Source: CAKZSB01 sp964573105 (GTDB lineage: Bacteria > Pseudomonadota > Gammaproteobacteria > Granulosicoccales > Granulosicoccaceae). Taken from it: a stretch of DNA of 64,000 nt. The stretch covers positions 1-64,000 of the forward strand of contig CAZNIS010000032.1 of NCBI GenBank assembly GCA_964573105.1. Direction: 5' to 3'. The position numbers and the translations under genes were made by a program. Position 1 is the first letter of the stretch, and each line of letters opens with the position of its first letter. The notes beneath the pieces were generated by a model that was not told the DNA's origin, ran no database searches, and saw only the letters and a list, made by a program, of their open reading frames with translations. Positions 52,171-60,500 of this stretch are shown here, piece by piece.

Positions 52171-52361
52171 GCAAGTCACCCTCTCGAAGTTGCGACCGGC
52201 AGATCCTATTGAACGCAGCTGTGAGCGCACAGCATCAATGCACGAGTGACGAAAAGGTTCACCAGCGACGCGGCCTGCACCAGCGTCGTTCATGAAACGC
52301 GAATGGCTAAACCACTATAAAATATGGCAATTTCCAGGCAACACTGCCTGGACGCACGGTT

Positions 52362-53654
52362 CTAACTGCGCCGCTCGCTGGCATGCTGTTTCAGCACATC
52401 GGTCAGGCCGATCACCCGGTTGCGGCTGACCGGCACACTGCTGAGTCGCGGATAGTCCTGAAACAGACAGACACCGGAATCCTTGCGCTTCTCGAAGCTT
52501 GCGACCTCGGCGATGTTGACCAGGTAGCTGCGATGGGTGCGATGAAAATTCACCGCCGCCAGGCGCTTTTCGGCCTCGGTGATCGACCATGGGCAAAACC
52601 GCACGCCTGCGCGCGTGTACAAGTGCGTGTAGTGGCCGTCCGCTCGAATCGCCGCGACAGATCCACTATTGGCAAAGCCCACTTTCTTGTTTTGCTCATA
52701 GGGGATTTCAAGCGAATTGGCCGTGTTCTGCGCGTGCTCATCGATCTGCGGACCGGTATCGATCACCGTATCCGTCTGGTCGGGCAGACCGCTGTCAGGC
52801 ACTGGTTGAGGGCTTTGATTGGGCACTACGGATGGCTGCGACGATGGCGGTATTGCTGACGTAACATCTGCAACTGGCAAAGGCTTGGCAATCTCAGACG
52901 ATGCAGCATCCCGAGTCAGAAATGTGGTGGCTGCGAGCAGGAAGCTGCCACAAATGAGAAATGACGCCAGCGTCACACCCAATGCCAGCGTGTCGTTATC
53001 CATGGCCAGCGGCACAGGCTGAAAGCTGTCGTCGGCGGCAAAGCTTGTACCCAGCATCGCCGCGTAGTGAACCGCGACGACGGCCAGGCCGAAGACGATC
53101 GATCCGCGCACGATGTTCTGCTTCGAGCGATGCCCGTAGGCGACGCGAATGGCGATGACCCCGGCAACGGCCGCCACCAGCACGGCCAGTGCGATCGACC
53201 AGGTACTAAACTGCGGCAATCGCCCGCGAATTGCCAGCATACCGATGTAGTGCATCACGATTACGCCAGCGCCGAGTATCAGCCCCGCCATATTCAGGCG
53301 CTGCCGCGTGCGTGCAGAAAAGTGCAACATCAACAGCGCAACGCCAACCACGAGAATTGCCACCAGCGCCGAGCCCGGCGTTTGCAGCGCGTCGTAATAC
53401 ACCGGCACCGGGAACTGATGCGCCAGCATCGCGACAAAATGCATCGACCAGATACCACCGCCCAGAATGAACGCCGACATCACGATCAGCGCCTTGCGCT
53501 TTGGCTCAGGCAGTCGCGACAGGTTATTGGTTAGCGCCAGACCCGTAAAAGCGGCGACCAGCGACACCGCGATCGACGCGAACACCAACACGTGATTGTG
53601 GGAAGCCTCAATCAAGCAAACACCCGCAACCCTCGCACCCGATGCCAACGCCAT
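52362..53654 (-). CDS. coxC: CoxC-like MHYT-LytTR membrane regulator
   Basis: A 430-residue membrane protein. The N-terminal part has seven or so helices with three MHYT-type motifs (SMHFVAMLAH, VMHYIGMLAI, AVHYAAMLG), thought to bind copper and to sense diatomic gas or redox state. A long Pro/Ser/Asp-rich linker follows, then a LytTR DNA-binding domain (about 335-425: ADGHYTHLYTRAG, HRTHRSYLVNI, SRNRVIGLTDVL). CoxC and CoxH of O. carboxidovorans share this design. It lies 190 bases upstream of coxM on the same strand and is likely the local activator of cox genes by CO or redox. ATG at 53654 is preferred over GTG at 53660. Confidence 0.88.
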   Translation of the reverse strand: MALASGARVAGVCLIEASHNHVLVFASIAVSLVAAFTGLALTNNLSRLPEPKRKALIVMSAFILGGGIWSMHFVAMLAHQFPVPVYYDALQTPGSALVAILVVGVALLMLHFSARTRQRLNMAGLILGAGVIVMHYIGMLAIRGRLPQFSTWSIALAVLVAAVAGVIAIRVAYGHRSKQNIVRGSIVFGLAVVAVHYAAMLGTSFAADDSFQPVPLAMDNDTLALGVTLASFLICGSFLLAATTFLTRDAASSEIAKPLPVADVTSAIPPSSQPSVVPNQSPQPVPDSGLPDQTDTVIDTGPQIDEHAQNTANSLEIPYEQNKKVGFANSGSVAAIRADGHYTHLYTRAGVRFCPWSITEAEKRLAAVNFHRTHRSYLVNIAEVASFEKRKDSGVCLFQDYPRLSSVPVSRNRVIGLTDVLKQHASERRS

Positions 53655-53946
53655 GAGCACTGTCGATGTCCCAATCGACTTGTCGGCAGGGTTCGATCAT
53701 CTTGTGTCTGGTTACGCGCCGGTAGTGAAGGAAGCGCTAGTTTACGAATCAGTCACAGCGATGTCGACAGCAAAGAAAAAGGTTACACAGGGCGCAGTTT
53801 GCTCCGACGCGCTGACTGCCTGGTCAACATTGCATTGAACCGTCGTTGGCTATATGCGCCACATTTGCCCGGCAGTCAGTTGCCTGCCAGGCTCACATCA
53901 AACGATGCCGCACCCGCAGCAACGCGGGTGCCCATCACGGTTCAGC
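53655..53946. other. Intergenic region between coxC and the LRR/RTX gene
   Basis: Just under 300 bases. It contains the hairpin that probably ends the LRR/RTX transcript and presumably the promoter of coxC. No LytTR-type direct repeats are evident by eye. Confidence 0.4.
53910..53931 (-). terminator. Hairpin terminator candidate after the LRR/RTX gene
   Basis: GCACCCGC-AGCAAC-GCGGGTGC is a perfect 8-bp GC-rich stem with a six-base loop, 16 bases after the stop codon at 53947-53949 on the minus strand. A short T-containing stretch (CGTTT) follows a few bases later, so an intrinsic terminator is likely but weak. Confidence 0.6.
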
Positions 53947-56900
53947 TCACCACAAACAATTTGAGATGTCGTCGGCACCACTGCCGCCGATGCAGTAGTC
54001 GAGACCGTTGCCGCCGTCTATTCGATCGGCACCACGCCCACCCTGGATGTCATCGTCGTCGACGCCACCCAGCAGGGTATCCGCCCCGTTGCCACCGAAC
54101 AATTGATCGCGCCCCGGCCCACCGCGCAGCGTATCCTTGCCACGACCGCCGCTCAGTGTGTCGGCACCGCGACCACCGCGCAGCAGATCATCGCCTCTGC
54201 CACCGGATATCGAATCTGCTCCGCGTCCGCCCCTGAGTACATCATCGTCATTGCCACCGAGGAGCGTATCCGCACCACGCCCACCACAGATCGTATCGCT
54301 GCCATTGCCACCTTTGATGACGTCGTTGCCGTCAAGGCCGAGTATCAGATCAGCACCGCTGGTACCAACCAGATGGTCTGCCCCGCTTGTGCCAACCAAC
54401 AAATTGCCGGCAAAGTCCGGCGCGCTATAGGTGCCATCAGCGTGCTGAAAGACTTTGTAGCCGTGACACATAACAAAGTCGTCCTGCTGACAGGCATCGC
54501 CGACACCGTTGCCATCGCTGTCGGTCTGATCGGGATTGGCGATCATCGGGCAATTGTCTGCCACGCCGTCGAAGTCATCATCGAACACGCCATCGTCATC
54601 AGTATCCACCGGGCCAAGCAACGTAAACACCGACCAGCTCGACGCGGCGAATGTGAAAGTCTCGTCGATAATGCTGCAGTCCGGCAACGGTGCGCCAACC
54701 GGCTCATTAATGCAGCGCCCGGAAATCACCACACCATCTTTTGACAAGATCAGGTCACGTTCCCGCGTACCGCTGACATCCTCGCGCCCATCGGCATCGG
54801 CATCAGTCCACTGGAAGGAAATCACGACAGGCTCCGAAAAGGTTTGCGAAGGCTGTAGATCGACACTGATGATGCCGGTACCAACGCCACGATTGGTGAC
54901 AACTGAGAGGCCGGCCTCTTCGGTATCACTGACTGAAATCGAACTGTCCTGTGCCATGGCACCCGGTGGAATCACAATCGTAACTGAACCATCCGGTGTC
55001 GATAAGGTGCCACCTTGATCGGCAAAAACGTACTGTGACGTATTGGCAGCAGTATCGCAGGTGTTGCTCGCATCCCCGGGACAGGCATCGGCTACATCAC
55101 CTATACCGTCATTGTCAACATCGCGCTGGTCCGGATTAAAATCATTCACTGCGTTGTCGGTTGAATCGTCGACACCGTCATTGTCCCGATCGGTATCGAC
55201 ACAATCGGGAATGCCGTCGGCATCCGCATCCGGCGCCATGCTGAATTGATCGAGCGGATCCGACCCACAAGCCAGTTCGTCGGCATCGGTTTGCAGATCA
55301 CCATCGTCGTTGGTGTCAGCGTTGTTGCCGGTTCCATCACCATCGGTATCAACTGACTCGGTCGAATCCAACGGAAAGGCATCCTGGTCATCGGCTACAC
55401 CATCGTTATCGTCATCATTGTCGACACAGTCCGGCGAGCCATCAGTATCGTTGTCACTCGACAGACTGGTCGAATCGAGCGGATCGGAACCGCAGGCCAG
55501 TTCATCAACATCGGACTGTGCGTCGTTATCATCATTCGGATCGGCGTTGTCGCCAGTGCCGTCTCCATCTGCGTCGCTCGACTCCGCGTTGTCCAACGGA
55601 AAGTCATCCTCATCATCCGCGACGCCGTCGTTGTCATCGTCGGTGTCGATGCAGTTTGGCTGAGAGTCGCTGTCGGTATCAAGCGCCAGGCTGTTGGCAT
55701 CCAGAGGATCGGAACCACAGGCAAGCTCCGCTACATCGAGCTGTGCGTCATTGTCGTCATTCGGATCGGCGTTGTTGCCGATACCGTCGTCGTCAGTATC
55801 AACCGATTCTGATGGATCGAGTGGGAATGCATCCTGATCATCGACCACGTTGTCGTTGTCGTCGTCGCTATCTACACAATTCGGCTGGCCATCAGTATCG
55901 GTGTCAGTAGACAGACTGTCCGCATCCAGGGGATCAGAGCCACAGGCCAGCTCATCTGCATCAGTCTGTGCGTCGTTGTCGTCATTCGGATCGGCGTTGT
56001 TGCCAATGCCGTCATCGTCAGTATCGACCGATTCTGATGGATCGAGTGGGAATGCATCCTGATCATCGACCACGTTGTCGTTGTCGTCGTCGCTATCTAC
56101 ACAATTCGGCTGGCCATCAGTATCGGTGTCAGTAGACAGACTGTCCGCATCCAGGGGATCAGAGCCACAGGCCAGTTCATCGACATCAGTCTGTGCGTCG
56201 TTGTCGTCATTCGGATCGGCGTTGTTGCCGATGCCGTCGTCGTCGGTGTCCACCGACTCTGACGGGTCGAGCGGGAATGCATCGAGTGCGTCTTCAACGT
56301 TGTCGTTGTCATCGTCGGAATCGCAGGCATTGCCCTCACCATCGACGTCCTGATCACTTTGATCGGAGTTCGCGAGCAACGGGCAATTGTCACCGGCGTC
56401 CGGCACGCTGTCGCCATCATCGTCTGTGTCACACGCGTCACCGGCATTGTCGGCGTCGAGATCCAGTTGATCCGGGTTGGCCACAGCTGGGCAGTTATCG
56501 TCCAGCCACAATACGCCGTCGCCGTCTTCATCATCACAGGCATCGCCCACACCATTGCCATCGAGATCTGACTGGCCAGCATTAGACACTGCAGGACAGT
56601 TGTCTTCGGCGTCAACGACACCGTCGGTATCAGTATCAGGCCTGTTGTCCTGCGGATCGCAAACATCTCCGATCAGATCGTTATCGATGTCTGCCTGATC
56701 GGTATTGAAATCTGCCGGGCAATTGTCTGCCGAGTCATCGATGCCATCGTTGTCGTTGTCTGCATCGCAAACATCGCCAATGCCGTCACTGTCACGATCC
56801 GCCTGGTCGGGGTTGGCATCTGCCGGGCAGTTGTCGTCAGCCCACAGCACGCCATCTGTATCCTCATCATCACACGCATCGCCAATGCCGTTATTGTTGA

Positions 56901-58533
56901 GGTCAGCCTGATCTGTGTTGGCCACCATTGGACAGTTGTCGGCACTATCGTCAATGCCATCATCGTCCATATCGAAGTCACAACCGGATTGCCACGCAGG
57001 CTCTACCCTATCCAGCCATTCTCCTACCTGAGCATCTTCTGTACTGAAGCAACCATTAGGGGCCAGGGTCAGATAAGAATCAAATCTAAGCGTATCGGCC
57101 AATGCGTAAAAACCGGAACCGATCACACCACTGAGGTTGTTTTCCTGCAACTCCAGTCTGACGAGACTATCGAGCCCTCCCAGAGCGTCGGGGATCGGAC
57201 CGGTCAGTGAATTGTCACTCAAATTCATGGAGATCAGCGATGTGAGCATGCCCAGTTCTGCGGGAATGACACCATCCAGATCATTGGAGTGCAGCCACAA
57301 CTGACGCAGGTTCGGCAATTGCCCCAGATTCGACGGTATAGAGCCAGAAAAGTTATTGCCGTTGAGCTTAATCGTACCGTAGGCAGTCTGGTTACCAATC
57401 CAGCTCGGGATCGGGCCAGAGAGATTATTGTTTTCCAGAAAGAGCCCTGTCAGCCCGGCCAGATTGGCCAGCTCAACCGGTATAGTTCCAGTGAGATTAT
57501 TGTCATCCAATACCAGCCCCCGGAGAGCAGGCGCACTGCCAAACTCTGGAGGGATACTCCCACTGAGCGCGTTGTCGGACAGCAGCAAGCTGACAAGGCT
57601 CGGCATCGTAGCGAGCTCTGCCGGAATGGCACCGGACAAACTGTTGTTGTTCAATCCGAGACGAGTGGCATTAGACAGGTCAGCCAACGCCGACGGGATT
57701 GCGCCAGTAAGCATGTTCGACGACAACTCAAGCTCAAGGAGGCTGGACATATTGCCCAACTCCGGTGGAATCCCTCCACTCAGCTCGTTGGAATTCAACC
57801 GAAGCTTTTCAAGATTGGTCAGCATACCAAACGTTGCCGGCAGTTCACCGCTCAGGTCGTTGTATGCCAGATTCAACTCTACTAGGGTGCTTATACTGCC
57901 AAGTGCAGAAGGAATTTCCCCGGTTAGCCCGGTACCGGACAGGAAAAGATATCGAAGTCTGGGGAGATCCCCTAATTCATCTGGCAATGGGCTTGCTAAC
58001 GGGCTACCGCTCAGACGAAGGTCAACCAGAAATTGCATGGAACCGAAAGCTTGCGGGATCGTGCTGGAAAAACCGTTGCTGGAGAGCCAGAGAAACTGCA
58101 GTTTGGGTATCGAGGCAAGCTCTGCGGGGATCGCGCCTGTCAAACCATTATTGCTCAAATCGAGAAAGCGCAATTCGGTCAGTTCAGCCAACGCCTCAGC
58201 CAGCGCCGGGGATAGATTTCTCGACGGTGGGTCATCAACGTCCAGTCTGTTTTTACCAAGCGCCAGTCGCGTAACATGGGACAGAGAGCAGGTGACACCG
58301 TCCCAGGTACAAGGGTCAGTCGGCGTATTCCAGTCGCTGTAATCAGCATTCCAACTCGGCCCTCCATCGAGCGATTGATACAGCGCCACAAGTGCATCGC
58401 ACTCTACCTGCGCAAGTGAGGTCTCTACTTCAACTCCGCCAATCAAACAGGACTGGCCATCTTGTGCCACGACGTCCCGCGACCCCACCAGGCCAATAAC
58501 CCAAACCGCCAACACAGCAACGACTATTCGCAT
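53947..58533 (-). CDS. Giant LRR / thrombospondin type 3 / RTX exoprotein
   Basis: A 1528-residue secreted protein. Signal peptide (VVAVLAVWVIGLVGS); a plant-like LRR cap (ALVALYQSLDGGPSWN, DPCTWDGVTCS) with about 15 leucine-rich repeats (LDLSNNGLTGAIPAEL type) to about residue 500; then Ca-binding thrombospondin type 3 repeats with DNCP-x-x-x-N-x-D-Q (about 519-755); five tandem 75-residue repeats built on SVDTDDDGIGNNADPNDDND...ELACGSDPLD (about 757-1140); a short ZU5-like strand-rich domain (about 1170-1310); one more type 3 stretch; and a C-terminal RTX block of about 14 GGxGxDxLx nonapeptides (about 1378-1525). RTX repeats imply type I secretion and Ca-triggered folding. Adhesion is the likely role. 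No T1SS genes are near. Confidence 0.85.
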   Translation of the reverse strand: MRIVVAVLAVWVIGLVGSRDVVAQDGQSCLIGGVEVETSLAQVECDALVALYQSLDGGPSWNADYSDWNTPTDPCTWDGVTCSLSHVTRLALGKNRLDVDDPPSRNLSPALAEALAELTELRFLDLSNNGLTGAIPAELASIPKLQFLWLSSNGFSSTIPQAFGSMQFLVDLRLSGSPLASPLPDELGDLPRLRYLFLSGTGLTGEIPSALGSISTLVELNLAYNDLSGELPATFGMLTNLEKLRLNSNELSGGIPPELGNMSSLLELELSSNMLTGAIPSALADLSNATRLGLNNNSLSGAIPAELATMPSLVSLLLSDNALSGSIPPEFGSAPALRGLVLDDNNLTGTIPVELANLAGLTGLFLENNNLSGPIPSWIGNQTAYGTIKLNGNNFSGSIPSNLGQLPNLRQLWLHSNDLDGVIPAELGMLTSLISMNLSDNSLTGPIPDALGGLDSLVRLELQENNLSGVIGSGFYALADTLRFDSYLTLAPNGCFSTEDAQVGEWLDRVEPAWQSGCDFDMDDDGIDDSADNCPMVANTDQADLNNNGIGDACDDEDTDGVLWADDNCPADANPDQADRDSDGIGDVCDADNDNDGIDDSADNCPADFNTDQADIDNDLIGDVCDPQDNRPDTDTDGVVDAEDNCPAVSNAGQSDLDGNGVGDACDDEDGDGVLWLDDNCPAVANPDQLDLDADNAGDACDTDDDGDSVPDAGDNCPLLANSDQSDQDVDGEGNACDSDDDNDNVEDALDAFPLDPSESVDTDDDGIGNNADPNDDNDAQTDVDELACGSDPLDADSLSTDTDTDGQPNCVDSDDDNDNVVDDQDAFPLDPSESVDTDDDGIGNNADPNDDNDAQTDADELACGSDPLDADSLSTDTDTDGQPNCVDSDDDNDNVVDDQDAFPLDPSESVDTDDDGIGNNADPNDDNDAQLDVAELACGSDPLDANSLALDTDSDSQPNCIDTDDDNDGVADDEDDFPLDNAESSDADGDGTGDNADPNDDNDAQSDVDELACGSDPLDSTSLSSDNDTDGSPDCVDNDDDNDGVADDQDAFPLDSTESVDTDGDGTGNNADTNDDGDLQTDADELACGSDPLDQFSMAPDADADGIPDCVDTDRDNDGVDDSTDNAVNDFNPDQRDVDNDGIGDVADACPGDASNTCDTAANTSQYVFADQGGTLSTPDGSVTIVIPPGAMAQDSSISVSDTEEAGLSVVTNRGVGTGIISVDLQPSQTFSEPVVISFQWTDADADGREDVSGTRERDLILSKDGVVISGRCINEPVGAPLPDCSIIDETFTFAASSWSVFTLLGPVDTDDDGVFDDDFDGVADNCPMIANPDQTDSDGNGVGDACQQDDFVMCHGYKVFQHADGTYSAPDFAGNLLVGTSGADHLVGTSGADLILGLDGNDVIKGGNGSDTICGGRGADTLLGGNDDDVLRGGRGADSISGGRGDDLLRGGRGADTLSGGRGKDTLRGGPGRDQLFGGNGADTLLGGVDDDDIQGGRGADRIDGGNGLDYCIGGSGADDISNCLW
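55103..56260 (-). repeat. 225-bp tandem repeat, five copies, two almost identical
   Basis: Within the exoprotein gene, a 225-bp unit (75 codons) is repeated about five times. Units at 55811-56035 and 56036-56260 differ at only about ten positions; the others are more diverged. The reading frame is kept throughout, so length changes by unit gain or loss would remain in frame. Confidence 0.85.
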
Positions 58534-58811
58534 GTCTAAATCCCGGCAATTCTAATGCAGACTTCGCTGACTCAACCAGCGCACTCGCGTTGCAGCTTAT
58601 ATTACACTCTCTCATGTGTCGACTAAAAAGCATAAGCCGACGATTCTGGTGAGATCGCAGCCCGCAGAAATCTGATTCGCAAGACTGGCATAGCGACAAT
58701 GACTTGAGTGCCAGCACAATTGATCAGCGCACTTGGGGCTCCAAAGACTGGCAGTGTTAAGACAATTCATGAGCATTCAAATACAGTCAGAATCGTAAAC
58801 CGACCAACGGT

Positions 58812-60347
58812 TTACACCAGCCGTCGCAACACTCCCTTTTCCGGCTTACCCGTCGGCGTGCGGGGCATTTCATCCAGTACAGTAATTCGCGCCGGCACCA
58901 TGAATTTCGCCATCACACCGCGACAATGCTCCCGCAACTCTTCTCCAGTAATGACTCTATCTGGTTTCAATGTCACAAAAAGACGAATCTCTTCTTCGCC
59001 AATGTCAGCCGGCACACCAATAGCAGCAGCATCCTGGACCGCCGGATGTGTCAGCACGCCCTCTTCGACTTCAAAGCCATTAATCATTTCACCGAGCACC
59101 CGTATCCGTTCAGCCATTCGACAACGAAAGTAGAACAGACCTTGCTCATCGACGCAGGCGATATCCCCTGTGTGGAACCACAGGTTTCGGCGCGTCTCCA
59201 TGGTTTTATCGGGCATACCAAAATAACCATCCGACATCACTCCTGGCTCTTTGGGCCGTATCAGCAGCTGACCCTCGCAACCGGCCGGTAACGGATCGTC
59301 GTTATCGTCGACAATGGCTATCTCAAAATGCGGCAACACCTTGCCGCCCGGATGATCCCATTGCGGCACAACGACCCATCCTGCATCGGTAGAACCGTAG
59401 CCACCACCCGGTATCAGATGTACGCCAAAGCGCTTATCGAAATCTGCCTTGGGCACGGGTGCGGGTGTTGCCCAGCATCGCGTCACCTGGTGATCAGTAT
59501 CGAGCGGTCCCGGCGGCGCAGCGTAGAGCAGCTGCTGAACGGAACCAAGACACATGAACCAGGTAACACCGTGGCGAGACACCTCCGGCCAGAAAGCGGA
59601 CAGGCTAAAGCCATCTCGCAATACCGCGCTACCACCGGTCAGAAACCCGGGCAATATGTCGTAATAGGCAGGACCAATATGCGAGAGCGGATACGGTGTA
59701 TAGTTCACATCGTCCGCAGTTAACCTGAATGGTTCAATTATGTTTTCTGCTGTGCGAACCGCAAAACGATGGGACAACATACAGCCTTTAGACACGCCGG
59801 TGGTGCCAGAGGTAAACATGATGGCTGCCAGATCAGTATCAGCCGCAGCAGACTGTATATGAGTTTCTTTCACTGAGAGCAATTCGGCAAACGGCACAAT
59901 CCTTAAATGTCCGAACAGCCGTGATGCATTGTCTACAGCGTCTGTGACAATCAAATTTCTCAGGTGGGGTAATTCGCCGGCAATCTGTGCCAGTGCATCA
60001 AAATGCGCAGCAGACGTCACCAGCGAATCACATTGAGTAAGGTTAATCATGCGCTGAAGCGCCGCACCGCGAAACGCGCGATTGACTGACACCTCGACTC
60101 GGTTGATCTTCTTCAGCGCGTAGGTGAGAGCAAGATAGTCAATGCTGTTCTCCAGCATAATCGCCAGATAACCATCTGCGTCCGGGAACTGCTCCGCCAA
60201 ACCATGCGCCAGCCGATTAACGCGTATGTCAAACTCGCGGAACGTTAGCGACTCACCGCTTTGTGCAGAAGTAAGGCAGGTTCTGTTTTGGTACCGATTA
60301 GCACAATCATGCAGCAAATCGCCCAGAGTGGCACGTCGACTCATCAA
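58812..60347 (-). CDS. AMP-dependent acyl-CoA synthetase / ligase (CaiC-like)
   Basis: A 511-residue ANL-superfamily ligase. The phosphate loop is MFTSGTTGVSKGCM (about 173-186), the A5 region is GYGSTDAG where enzymes of this family usually have YGxTE, the A7 motif FHTGDIACVDEQGLFYF, and the late catalytic lysine is in PTGKPEKG near the end. Overall it resembles carnitine-CoA ligase CaiC and other short carboxylate ligases, with the fatty-acid gate left open. The replacement of the usual YGxTE by YGSTD is conservative. It would activate an acid to acyl-CoA, and a CaiB-type transferase is encoded at 2465-3601, but 56 kb away. It is a single gene on the minus strand. Confidence 0.87.
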   Translation of the reverse strand: MMSRRATLGDLLHDCANRYQNRTCLTSAQSGESLTFREFDIRVNRLAHGLAEQFPDADGYLAIMLENSIDYLALTYALKKINRVEVSVNRAFRGAALQRMINLTQCDSLVTSAAHFDALAQIAGELPHLRNLIVTDAVDNASRLFGHLRIVPFAELLSVKETHIQSAAADTDLAAIMFTSGTTGVSKGCMLSHRFAVRTAENIIEPFRLTADDVNYTPYPLSHIGPAYYDILPGFLTGGSAVLRDGFSLSAFWPEVSRHGVTWFMCLGSVQQLLYAAPPGPLDTDHQVTRCWATPAPVPKADFDKRFGVHLIPGGGYGSTDAGWVVVPQWDHPGGKVLPHFEIAIVDDNDDPLPAGCEGQLLIRPKEPGVMSDGYFGMPDKTMETRRNLWFHTGDIACVDEQGLFYFRCRMAERIRVLGEMINGFEVEEGVLTHPAVQDAAAIGVPADIGEEEIRLFVTLKPDRVITGEELREHCRGVMAKFMVPARITVLDEMPRTPTGKPEKGVLRRLV

Positions 60348-60500
60348 TTAGGCCCGCTAGCTCTAACGGGCGCAATCTAAACCCGTGCCTGCAGTGGCAC
60401 TTACAACAACGCGACATCAACAATAATTATGTGCGACGACCACCAATAACCGATCAGAGCACTGCGTCGACCTGGCGATCTCACTATTGCGAAATCGCTA

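Noticed and set aside
54103..56585. Several plus-strand frames rich in Ser, Arg or His over the exoprotein gene
   Set aside because: They are complements of the repetitive Asp/Gly-rich coding sequence and so are repetitive themselves.
54000..56900. Regularly repeated DNA suggesting a CRISPR array
   Set aside because: The repeats are coding (RTX nonapeptides, thrombospondin type 3 and 75-residue units), have no unique spacers of constant length, and no cas gene is nearby.
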